Assembly (NCBI GenBank): GCA_964390495.1
Contig: CAYMIN010000021.1
Span: 1-64,000 of the forward strand
DNA: 64,000 nt
From: UBA11051 sp964390495
GTDB taxonomy: Bacteria > Armatimonadota > Zipacnadia > Zipacnadales > UBA11051
Reading direction: 5' to 3'
The notes under the pieces were generated by a model. The model ran no database searches. It was given only the letters and a program-made list of their open reading frames with translations, and was not told the DNA's origin. Shown in pieces: positions 17,328-25,025 of the stretch; position 1 is the first letter of the stretch, and each line of letters begins with the position of its first letter. The position numbers and the translations under genes are program-made.

Positions 17328-17429
17328 AGACAGCGGTGCCTTCGGCCTAGTCAAGGCGCCATTTGAAAGCCCGATAATCAGTTGTTAGTTAAGCCGCGCG
17401 GTGCTGCCACACCGAGCGGTTTTTGCTTT
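17328..17429 (+). ncRNA. Candidate small RNA (countertranscript type)
   Basis: Bounded by the TTGACA-17-TATCCT promoter and a terminator, this 100-nt stretch has no credible reading frame. A first hairpin pairs GGTGCCTT (17335-17342) with AAGGCGCC (17353-17360). An A/U-rich single-stranded part follows, then the terminator hairpin. It lies upstream of, and antisense to, any rep mRNA that starts above 17328, as plasmid copy-control RNAs do. Expression is not shown. Confidence 0.5.
17394..17429 (+). terminator. Terminator of the candidate small RNA
   Basis: CCGCGCGGTG (17394-17403) pairs with CACCGAGCGG (17410-17419), one mismatch, then TTTTTGCTTT. Confidence 0.6.
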
Positions 17430-17879
17430 CTCCTAGACGCTGAACGGACTCTTCGCCGTCCAGCCTACTAGCCTCCTTTATTGCTCCTGCTGCTCTTCCC
17501 GTATAGTTCGCGCCGCCCCTGTAGTTGTGCAGATTTTGCTAACGACTGGGCCGGATTCTCGGCCTTCGCCAAGCTCAGGCCTCGTCTGCGGCCCCTCCGC
17601 AAGGCAACGTTTGAAGGCTTGACAGTTCTCTTGTAGTTCGGAGGGGCCGCATGGGCTGAACTTTGCGCAAGCAAAGTCAGACCATCCGGCCCAAGACTTG
17701 TCACAGCACCATCGCCTACCATCACAGATGCGCCGAGCACACATCAGGCATCTGCATAACTACAGTTCCAGCCCGAGGCTGTTATTCGCTCGAACCACGG
17801 CTCCGCGCGGTATAGCTAGAGACGCCTACCCAGCGTGATGCTAACGAAAACTCCCCTCCTCTACCGAACCCCCGACGCC
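17430..17879. other. Non-coding stretch with a 12-bp inverted repeat
   Basis: No convincing gene. Perfect arms GCGGCCCCTCCG (17588-17599) and CGGAGGGGCCGC (17639-17650) enclose 39 nt. Two short minus-strand open frames at 17468-17744 have no family resemblance and are probably chance. Confidence 0.5.
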
Positions 17880-18173
17880 TCACCCGACTTTCGCTTCATC
17901 CAGGAATCGCACGATCTCTTCCTCACCGGCTTCCAGGCCGATGGCCAGCACCGCGCGGGCGATCTCGGAAAGCTTCCAGGTCTCGCCGCGTTCGAGCTGC
18001 AGTTCCGCCTGGATCTTGCGGAAGCGTTCCTTGAGTTGGGCCGGCATATAGACGTGTAGTATTTCCGTATTCATACGGTTGCGCGCACTCGCGCTAGCAC
18101 GGGATCGTGTTGGCGAACCGTCACGCTCCGGCGTTAGCACGCTAGTGATATCCAGCTTCGGCCTCTTAGGCAA
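17880..18173 (-). CDS. RHH-type partition/regulator protein (ParG-like)
   Basis: Up to 97 residues: a basic, Ser/Arg-rich N-terminal tail, then MNTEILHVYMPAQLKERFRK and ETWKLSEIARAVLAIGLEAG, the strand-helix-helix order of ribbon-helix-helix DNA binders. The long form starts at TTG 18173, overlapping the parA stop codon by a few bases. A shorter form from ATG 18074 gives 64 residues. ParG and omega proteins have just such a flexible tail plus RHH, so either is possible. With the upstream ParA it forms a type Ib-like partition pair. GYTAGCAC sites lie in the tail region and upstream of parA. Confidence 0.7.
   Translation of the reverse strand: MPKRPKLDITSVLTPERDGSPTRSRASASARNRMNTEILHVYMPAQLKERFRKIQAELQLERGETWKLSEIARAVLAIGLEAGEEEIVRFLDEAKVG
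18093..18147. promoter_or_regulatory. GYTAGCAC sites near the RHH gene start
   Basis: GCTAGCAC at 18093-18100 and GTTAGCAC at 18133-18140, followed by CGCTAGTG. The same octamer occurs twice upstream of parA. Candidate operator or centromere sites. Confidence 0.4.
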
Positions 18174-18891
18174 TCTCTTCTACCTCCTTGGCCAGGCGTC
18201 GGTAGGCGCGCGCCAGCGCACCCTCCGGCTCGTAGTCCAGCACCGGCACCTGGGCGATGGCTGCGTATTCGGCTGCGACGCGTTTCGGTATCCTGGTCCG
18301 GAACAGCGGCAACTCCGCCTTCACCAGATTGTTCCACACATCGGCGCTCAGCGCCGTGCGCCGGTCGTACTGCGTCAAGACGATCCCCAGCAGCCGGCTG
18401 TCCACGGTGGCGATGGCCTCCAGGAGCTTGCTTAGCCCGGCGATCGCCCATACCGAGGGCACCATCGGCACCAGCACTGTATCGCCGGCGCACAGAGCCG
18501 CTACCGTCAATTGCCCCAAATAAGGCGGGCAGTCGGTCAAGATGTAGTCGAAATCACCATTGACGGGCCTCAGAACGCGCGCCAGGCACTCCGTATCCGG
18601 GGTCTGGGCCAGGGAGAGCTCCATCGCCGCCAAATCCAGCACTGCAGGCACGATCTCCAGACCCGGATAGGCAGTCCGGCGGATCGCTGCGCCGATGCGG
18701 GCGTTCTCGGTGAGCACGTCATAGACGGTCGGGGCTTGGGAGTTGACATTGAGGCCGGCGGAGAGGTTGGCTTGGGGGTCGAGATCAATCAGCAAGACCG
18801 AGCGGCCAAGCTCCGCCAATGCCGCTGCGAGGTTGAGGGCAGTGGTGGTTTTACCGACGCCACCTTTTTGGTTAGCAACCGCTATAATCAT
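18166..18891 (-). CDS. parA: ParA-type partition ATPase
   Basis: A 241-residue Walker-type ATPase. MIIAVANQKGGVGKTTTALN is the deviant Walker A motif, VLLIDLDPQANLSAG the Walker A' region, and FDYILTDCPPYLG the Walker B region. The short N-terminus, without an HTH extension, fits type Ib plasmid or chromosomal-like ParA. I chose ATG 18891, where the Walker strand begins; the frame opens upstream without good start signals. ParA segregates replicons by ATP-dependent binding to DNA, with a centromere-binding partner, here the RHH gene it overlaps. TTGACA (18973-18978) and a weak -10 (18950-18955), 17 bp apart, lie upstream. Confidence 0.9.
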   Translation of the reverse strand: MIIAVANQKGGVGKTTTALNLAAALAELGRSVLLIDLDPQANLSAGLNVNSQAPTVYDVLTENARIGAAIRRTAYPGLEIVPAVLDLAAMELSLAQTPDTECLARVLRPVNGDFDYILTDCPPYLGQLTVAALCAGDTVLVPMVPSVWAIAGLSKLLEAIATVDSRLLGIVLTQYDRRTALSADVWNNLVKAELPLFRTRIPKRVAAEYAAIAQVPVLDYEPEGALARAYRRLAKEVEEIA

Positions 18892-18949
18892 GTCTGCGAT
18901 GGTGACTGCTGTGATCTTCCGGTGCGGTGAGGTTGCTCCTTGGTGCAAG

Positions 18950-18978
18950 AGCTTACCAGAACGTTCGCACGCTGTCAA
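18950..18978 (-). promoter_or_regulatory. Putative parA promoter
   Basis: Minus-strand TTGACA at 18973-18978, 17-bp spacer, TAAGCT at 18950-18955. Confidence 0.4.
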
Positions 18979-18990
18979 GAGAATATGTCT

Positions 18991-19046
18991 GCGCGCACGC
19001 ATGTTAGCACATTTACACACAACTATGCAAGTGTGCTAGCGTGCAA
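18991..19046. promoter_or_regulatory. Inverted GYTAGCAC sites upstream of parA
   Basis: GTTAGCAC at 19003-19010 and its inverse GTGCTAGC at 19033-19040, with flanking GCACGC on one side and GCGTGC on the other. Possibly the partition centromere or the operator for autoregulation. Confidence 0.45.
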
Positions 19047-19120
19047 GCGCGCGGACTCGCCAAAGCTGGTGCAAAATGCGAGGGGGGACAGGCCCCCTAG
19101 ATCAGCCGCGCCGGCTAACT

Positions 19121-19182
19121 GCCTAACCCCCTAGCCCCCTTCCCTGGTAGGGAAGGGAGAATCGAAGGGGGATAGGTGGGCC
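19121..19182. repeat. Family B element
   Basis: CCTAACCCCCTAGCCCCCTT, the loop CCCTGGTAGGG and GGGGGATAGG. Confidence 0.85.
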
Positions 19183-19397
19183 GGAGAGCAATGCTTCGCA
19201 CTTGCTGCCGTCGCTGTTATGTTGTCTCCGCGCCCGCGCCGCAACGCCCGCGAATCTATCCCGAATATATTCTACTTCCGCAAGAGGTATTGCTCATGCC
19301 GCCGGCTAATACTTAGTAGTGTCCGATTGTGGTCTTTGAGCCACAGGCGAAGGCTTGCGGCGGGCCTCGCGAGTGATGGCCGAGGAGGTCAACGGCG

Positions 19398-21725
19398 ATG
19401 CGATGTTTGGGACTGATCCTGGTGGCGGCTCTGGTTGTGTCTGCGGTCATAGCGCTGGTCGTAGCCCCGGGCTGCGGTGGGGGAGGGGAGGGCCCTGCGG
19501 CTGAGTTCGGCGGTGTCGGCTCGGTGGCGATTGTGGTCGCCTGGCCGGAGGTGGAGCCGGAGGTCGAGACCGAGCTTTTGCCCGCGGCCAGCAATTCCAT
19601 CAAAGTCGAGCTATTTCAGGACACCACCCCGCTTGCCGAGAAAACCGTCATCATCAACCGCCCTCAGACTACCGCCCACCTGGATGATGTCCCCAGCGGC
19701 GAGGTGCTGGTGAAGGCCACGGCTTACCCGCAAGCCGCCGCCGGCGGCGTGGCTCAGGCCCAGGCCGAAACCACGGTAACTGTAACCACGGGCCAGCGCA
19801 GCGAGTGTCGGCTCACGCTCAGCTCCACGATTGACCATGTTGACATCACCCCCGACCCGGCGGTGCTCGCGGTGGGGGAGACGCGACCGCTGCACGCCAC
19901 CGCCAAGAGCCCCGCTGACGAGACCGTCCTGGTGCCGCCGACGGGGGCCTTCACCTGGGCTCAGCTCAGCGGGTCGCAGTACTTCTCCCTGGATGCGGAC
20001 GGCAATATCACCGGCCTGGCCGCCGGCTCAGGCACCGTCCAGGCTACGGAGAATGAATCGGGGGTCGCCGGCACTGCCACCGTCACTTGCCGGCAGGCGG
20101 GCATCAAGCCGGACCTGGCCGCGGCGATGGCGGTGCCGCTGGCTGCGGTTCCGGCCGCCGGCAGCGCGGCCAACCTCGCCGCCCTCAGCCGCCTGCAGTA
20201 CGATGATGAGCAGCCGCGCGACGCCGCCAAGCTGCGCGACGAGCTGCGGTTGTGGATAGATGCTGCCACAGCCAATCCCGACGATGCCGCGGCCCAGTTG
20301 GGCCTGGCGATGGCGATCTTGGCCGTGGCCAACTATGACGGGGCCGAGTTCCTGGGCTATGACCTGTTCGCCGAGTTGGACATCCAGCCGGTGATAGCGG
20401 CGGGCTTCAGCTCGAATCTCACAGTCGCCAACTTTATCGCTGATGGCTTGAGCACGGCTGCGCTGGGCGGTGTGCCGAGGGTCCGGGGCACGACTGCGCC
20501 GGCGCAGGTACGCTCCGGCGGCCTGGGTGACGAAGATACCACCGTCGGCGATCTGCAGGACTACCGCCAGGCCGTGCGCGACTACCTGCTGGCCCCGCTG
20601 CAGAATGTGGTGAACCGCTGCGCCGCCATCGGTGACAATGCCGCGCCGGCAACGCAACTGGTCTCTCTGGAGATCACCGACGAGGTGGAGACCTACACTC
20701 TCTACGCCGCCGATTTCCAGGGCCTGGCCGGTGCCCTGCAACTGGTACGCTGCGGCCTGCTGATGGTCTCGGCGATAGACCCCGATTATGGCGCCTACGA
20801 GTGGGACCTGGACATGATCGAGCGCGATGCCAATCACGACGGCGTCCTGACGGTGGCCGAGTACGCGCCGCCGCTGCCGTTCGGCAATGTTGACGGCCCG
20901 GCCTGGACCGCCGCCGGCGATGCCTTGGCCAATGCCGCGCACCGGCTGCGAGTGGCGCTGCGTACCCGCCGGCTCGGTGATGCCAACGAAGTGGTCAACC
21001 GCGGCCTCGAAGACCAGGACATCCCCGAACTCGAGGGCTATCTTGATGATGCCAATGCTCTGCTCGCCGGGCGCGTCAACGTCACGGTTGACTACGGCTA
21101 TTGGGACGAGCAGACCCAGCGCTACACTGATGAGGACACCGTCGCGGTCCCGTTCGACCTGCGGGCCCTGTGGGACAATCCGCCCGCCAACTTCCGCGCC
21201 TGGGCCCCGACGACCTATATCATGCTTGACCAGCCGGCGGTTTACCGCTCCGCCGACAACACCATCGCCTGGGATGTTCATCCTAGCGATTGGTACTGGG
21301 ACCCCGCCTCCGATCAACATGAAGATAACTTCGTCGCCGGCCGGCGCTGGTATTTCATTGATCAAGCCCGGCTCGGTTGGGTGCAGTTGCCGATTGCCGG
21401 TGCTCCCCATAACTTCCAGGTGCCGGCGGCTGGCGGTTTCGCCGGCGCCAATCTCAGCTTCAATGCCGACTGGTCGGTCCTGCAGGGGGTCTTTGACGGC
21501 GCGCCGATCCGCCTGACCAGAGATGTTGCCACCACCTACTATCCGGACCCGCTGGGGTTCAGCACCAAGTGGGACGCCATCCCGGACACAACCGTCGGCG
21601 GCGTGTTCCCCAATCCCAACAAAATCAGGGACCTGATTGCCGGCAATTACGACAAGCTCAATATCACCTATGGCTCGATCTTCATCGGCGAGACTACTTT
21701 GCCGGTCATTATTACCCGGAAGTAG
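19398..21725 (+). CDS. Large lipoprotein with Big-like domain and EF-hand-like motif
   Basis: A 775-residue secreted protein. The signal peptide ends at VVAPGC, a lipobox, followed by a Gly-rich spacer. Residues about 40-145 form a beta-rich domain with LDDVPSGEVLVKATAYP. Residues 145-235 resemble a Big_2 domain (VDITPDPAVLAVGETRPLHA ... GTATVTC). A long helical region and a C-terminal beta domain follow. DANHDGVLTVAEY is a Ca2+-binding EF-hand-like loop. The region from about residue 260 to the end is paralogous to the protein at 23233 (shared QLGLAMAIL, LQLVRCGLLM, DPDYGAYEWD). It starts at ATG 19398 with GAGGAGG upstream. Probably on the cell surface; function unknown. Confidence 0.8.
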   Translation: MRCLGLILVAALVVSAVIALVVAPGCGGGGEGPAAEFGGVGSVAIVVAWPEVEPEVETELLPAASNSIKVELFQDTTPLAEKTVIINRPQTTAHLDDVPSGEVLVKATAYPQAAAGGVAQAQAETTVTVTTGQRSECRLTLSSTIDHVDITPDPAVLAVGETRPLHATAKSPADETVLVPPTGAFTWAQLSGSQYFSLDADGNITGLAAGSGTVQATENESGVAGTATVTCRQAGIKPDLAAAMAVPLAAVPAAGSAANLAALSRLQYDDEQPRDAAKLRDELRLWIDAATANPDDAAAQLGLAMAILAVANYDGAEFLGYDLFAELDIQPVIAAGFSSNLTVANFIADGLSTAALGGVPRVRGTTAPAQVRSGGLGDEDTTVGDLQDYRQAVRDYLLAPLQNVVNRCAAIGDNAAPATQLVSLEITDEVETYTLYAADFQGLAGALQLVRCGLLMVSAIDPDYGAYEWDLDMIERDANHDGVLTVAEYAPPLPFGNVDGPAWTAAGDALANAAHRLRVALRTRRLGDANEVVNRGLEDQDIPELEGYLDDANALLAGRVNVTVDYGYWDEQTQRYTDEDTVAVPFDLRALWDNPPANFRAWAPTTYIMLDQPAVYRSADNTIAWDVHPSDWYWDPASDQHEDNFVAGRRWYFIDQARLGWVQLPIAGAPHNFQVPAAGGFAGANLSFNADWSVLQGVFDGAPIRLTRDVATTYYPDPLGFSTKWDAIPDTTVGGVFPNPNKIRDLIAGNYDKLNITYGSIFIGETTLPVIITRK

Positions 21726-21804
21726 GCAGCGCCTGCACGGGGCCTCGCGCCGGCCCGCACGGCGGGGCCGGTTGCAGCATTAGAATGCATGGGAGGTAGC
21801 GGCG

Positions 21805-22824
21805 ATGGCAATTAGACTGCGACGAGTTGGTCTGGGGGTGCTGGTCGGGGTTATGGTTGCGTGGTTGAGCGGCTGTGGCGGCGGCGGCGAAACTTCGGAC
21901 GCGCTGACCGGCGGAGATGGCGATGCTACAACTCCGGCAACTACCGGCTCCCTGCACATCGTCGTGCAGTGGCCGCAGCGGGTCTCGCCGCAGGCCATAC
22001 CCGAAGCCGCCGAGTCGATCTATATCGAACTGGAGAGTGAAAGCGGGGGCCGGTCCACTTCGGTGGCGATAGTCCGGCCGGCCACCGAGGCCACCCTCCG
22101 CGAGGTCCCGACCGGCCCGGCCGTCTTGGCCGCCTATGCCTGCGATGGGGCGGACTGGTCCGAGGCGAACGTGCTGGCGACGGCCCGCCGTGGCGTCAAT
22201 ATCGTCAAAGGTGACAACGCCCCGGTCGCTTTGGACCTCGGCCCGCTGCCGCAGTTTCCGACCAGCGACTTCTTCCCCCTGACCATCGGCAACGAATGGA
22301 CCTACCAAGCCACCGACTATATTAACCCGGCCGCTCCGGCGGAGTTGGAGAGTAGCCGGCGGGGATTGCCGGCTCCGGCTCAAGCCGATGGCGAATTCAC
22401 TCTTTTCATCACCGGCAATGGCCTCTGTGCGGGCGCGGTCTGGTTTAATGCCATCGTGCTTGAGCAGGGCGTGATTACCGATTATATGTATCTGCTCCAC
22501 AACCCCACCGGCTTCCGCAGCGAAGGCTCCCCGTGGTCGGCCCAGAGCAACTACCTGCTCAAGAATCCGCTGGCGGTTGGCACCGAGTGGCGCTACCCGG
22601 ACCGGTCCGCAACTCGCACCATCGCGGGAGTTAACGAAACCGTAGTGGTGCCGGCGGGAACCTTTCGCGGCTGCTTGCTGGTAGAGGAGCAAGGGGACGC
22701 CTATGGCAGCCTCTATCGCGACTGGTTTGCCCCCGGCGTCGGCCTGCTCAAAGAAGAGCGCTATTACATCGGGATCCTGACCGGCGCTACCGAGTTGGTG
22801 CAGTACCAACCGGCAGGCCCCTAG
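21805..22824 (+). CDS. Lipoprotein with carboxypeptidase-like beta domain
   Basis: A 339-residue lipoprotein: signal helix, lipobox WLSGC, then a Gly-rich tether. The first domain (VVQWPQRVSPQAIPEAAESI ... REVPTGPAVLAAYACDGADW) resembles that of the gene just upstream. The second begins FFPLTIGNEWTYQATDYINP and contains VPAGTFRGCLLVEEQ and WFAPGVGLLKEERYY, a pattern common in secreted proteins of Armatimonadota and Acidobacteria. The ATG has TGGGAGGT upstream. It lies 79 bp after the 775-residue lipoprotein gene on the same strand, so the two may be cotranscribed. No enzymatic motif was seen. Confidence 0.8.
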   Translation: MAIRLRRVGLGVLVGVMVAWLSGCGGGGETSDALTGGDGDATTPATTGSLHIVVQWPQRVSPQAIPEAAESIYIELESESGGRSTSVAIVRPATEATLREVPTGPAVLAAYACDGADWSEANVLATARRGVNIVKGDNAPVALDLGPLPQFPTSDFFPLTIGNEWTYQATDYINPAAPAELESSRRGLPAPAQADGEFTLFITGNGLCAGAVWFNAIVLEQGVITDYMYLLHNPTGFRSEGSPWSAQSNYLLKNPLAVGTEWRYPDRSATRTIAGVNETVVVPAGTFRGCLLVEEQGDAYGSLYRDWFAPGVGLLKEERYYIGILTGATELVQYQPAGP

Positions 22825-22924
22825 GCACCGTTATCCCTTCGTGGCATCTGTTCAACTTGGGGTGTTACAAGCGGGGACAGGCCAGGCAGCAGCGTTTTGC
22901 TTGCCGCCATTGACCCCAATTCCC

Positions 22925-23045
22925 CTGGAGGACAGGCTTCCCAGCCTGTCCCTAGCTTTCGACAGGCAAGGATGCCTGTCGTCCAGGGCTAAGAGGTGTT
23001 GTAGGGGCACCAGGCAAGGATGTCTGTCGTCCAGGAAGGCTAGGG
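22925..23045. repeat. Family G motifs
   Basis: Three GGACAGGC / GACAGGCAAGGATGYCTGTC motifs, two of them (22963, 23011) 48 bp apart. No gene is seen between 22825 and 23232. A hairpin with arms AGCCGTCC / GGACGGCT (23179-23213) precedes the next gene. Confidence 0.6.
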
Positions 23046-23232
23046 ACAACAGCCGCACAGAAACAGCGCCTTAGCGGCTCGCGAGTCCTGGAAAGCCAGG
23101 TTCTGGAACCGGTTGCGGACGGCGATTCATCTTGACATGCCAGTAGGGTGTAAGTATCATATCAATGCCGTACTAAGAAGCCGTCCGCTCTCATGTCCGG
23201 GGGCGGGACGGCTACACTAAGGAGGAAGTAGC

Positions 23233-24900
23233 ATGACTAAGCGCCGATTCGCTGTACTGGTGCTGGTGGGGGCGTGTCTGATTTTGGTGCTCGCCGGCTG
23301 TGGTGGTAACGGGACTCCCGCCGAGGGTGGCGGCGACGATGGTATCCCGAATACTCCCGCGCCCGACATCGCTGTTGATGATGCGGTGGCCGCGCCGGAT
23401 GCGAACGCCCCAGCAGCGCCGGATGCGGACCTCACGTGCAAAGAGCGCCTGGAGGCTCTTTTGGACAACGACGAGTCGGATATTCCCGCCAATGCGGATG
23501 AGCTGGAGGCGGAGCTCGCCTGGTGGGTGGACCGCGTCAATAATGATCCGAATAATACTGCCTGCCAGTTAGGTCTCACCATGACACTGCTGGCAACCGC
23601 CGGCTACAATGCCGCCGACTACCTCGGCGAAAACATCTTTGCCAGGGTCGGCCTGCAGGATATTGCCGCCGTGGGCTTGAGCAACGACTCCAAGATTGAT
23701 AGCCTGCTGGCTGAGGCGCTCGACACCGCCTTGCTCAAAGGCACGCCGGCGCCGGCCACTGTCACCGGCAGCGGCGTAACCACCGCCGATGTGACGATCA
23801 ACGACATGCAGATGTACCGGGCGGCCGTCAGGGACTATGTGGACCCGTGTGTGGCAGATGCTGTCGAGCGCATGGCGGCCATCGCCGACAACGCTGCTAA
23901 TCCCGCTACCCTGCTGCTGTCGCTGGATGTGGACGGCCAGAGTGCCAATTTCTATGCTGCCGAGTTCAACAGCCTGGCCGCGGGCTTGCAGCTACTCCGC
24001 TGTGGCTTGCTGATGGCTTATGCGGTCAATCCCGACTATGGGACCTACGATTGGGACGTGGACCTGTACCTGCGTGATGCCAATGAGAACGGCGTCCTGA
24101 CTGTAGCCGAGTATGCGCCGCCGGCGCCTTTCGGCGCTATCATTGTTGCCGCCTGGCAGAACGCCGGCGCCTGTCTGCGTGATGCCGTGGCGCGCCTGAG
24201 TGAAGTGCTCGATACCTACCAGGCTGCCGATGCCGACGCGCTCGCTACCGGCGTTTTGGAGGGCGTTAACGTAGCCGAATTGGGCGACGCCTTGACCGCC
24301 GTCGGCGAGCTCCTCGCCGGCCCGGTCAACTTCACCTACGAGTGGGACGATGTCGGCGGTAGTCAAGTGGACAGCGCGGACACCCACACCGAGCAGATCC
24401 CCGTCAACTTCCGCAAAATCTGGGATGGTATGCCGGCGACCGGCCTGCGCGCCTGGCTGCCGCCCATGTACTTCGTCCTGGCTTACGCCCACTATGCGTT
24501 GAGTAACGGCGACGAGGTAGATATCTGGGGAGCGGGCGAACTTGATGGTACTGTCACCTATCACTGGGATAACGGTACCGAAAACGGCGACGTTAACATG
24601 CCTCTGGGCCCGGCTCCGCACAACTTCGCGGTCCCGGAGTTCGACGTGCAGCTTGCCTTCAACTGGGACTGGTCACAGATCACCGGGACCGTTGACGGCG
24701 AGGCGGTGACGGGAGCGCCGTCGCCCCCGGGCGAAATCCACAGAATGTGGTGCATTGCCCCGGACGAGCTGCCTGACCCGACCTTCGGCGGCATCTTCCC
24801 GGACCCTGACGCGGTGCTAGATATGCTTACGGGTCTTATGTCCGGCGAGCACGGCAACCCGAGCCTGAAATACGGCGAGGTGCAGCTAGTCCAGCAGTAA
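23233..24900 (+). CDS. Lipoprotein with EF-hand-like motif, paralogue of the 19398 gene
   Basis: A 555-residue lipoprotein (signal helix, lipobox VLAGC, Gly-rich spacer). It is the short form of the 775-residue protein at 19398 and lacks its Big-like domain. Shared segments are CQLGLTMTLLATAGYN, DYVDPCVADAVERMAAIADN, LQLLRCGLLMAYAVNPDYG, DANENGVLTVAEYAPP (EF-hand-like loop) and NFAVPEFDVQLAFNWDWSQI. The C-terminus ends in an FGGIFPDPDAVLDML motif, matching GGVFPNPNKIRDLI of the paralogue. AAGGAGGAAG precedes the ATG. Probably surface-exposed, acting with the neighbouring barrel protein, though no direct evidence links them. Confidence 0.8.
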   Translation: MTKRRFAVLVLVGACLILVLAGCGGNGTPAEGGGDDGIPNTPAPDIAVDDAVAAPDANAPAAPDADLTCKERLEALLDNDESDIPANADELEAELAWWVDRVNNDPNNTACQLGLTMTLLATAGYNAADYLGENIFARVGLQDIAAVGLSNDSKIDSLLAEALDTALLKGTPAPATVTGSGVTTADVTINDMQMYRAAVRDYVDPCVADAVERMAAIADNAANPATLLLSLDVDGQSANFYAAEFNSLAAGLQLLRCGLLMAYAVNPDYGTYDWDVDLYLRDANENGVLTVAEYAPPAPFGAIIVAAWQNAGACLRDAVARLSEVLDTYQAADADALATGVLEGVNVAELGDALTAVGELLAGPVNFTYEWDDVGGSQVDSADTHTEQIPVNFRKIWDGMPATGLRAWLPPMYFVLAYAHYALSNGDEVDIWGAGELDGTVTYHWDNGTENGDVNMPLGPAPHNFAVPEFDVQLAFNWDWSQITGTVDGEAVTGAPSPPGEIHRMWCIAPDELPDPTFGGIFPDPDAVLDMLTGLMSGEHGNPSLKYGEVQLVQQ

Positions 24901-24929
24901 GGCTGACCGATCTAAGCTACAACTACTAC

Positions 24930-25010
24930 CGCGTAGCTCGGGCTTCCAGCCCGAGGCGGTTGCCGGCATCGGGGACTGTCCCTTTAGGGACTGTCCCCGT
25001 TACCTCGAAC
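24930..25010. repeat. Family E and F motifs
   Basis: GCGTAGCTCGGGCTTCCAGC is followed by GGGGACTGTCCCTTTAGGGA, a self-complementary hairpin. Confidence 0.7.
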
Positions 25011-25025
25011 GGTAAGTGTGCAGTG

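Noticed and set aside
17468..17744. Two overlapping short open frames on the minus strand downstream of the RHH gene
   Set aside because: No family resemblance and no ribosome binding site; they span a perfect inverted repeat and compete for the same DNA.
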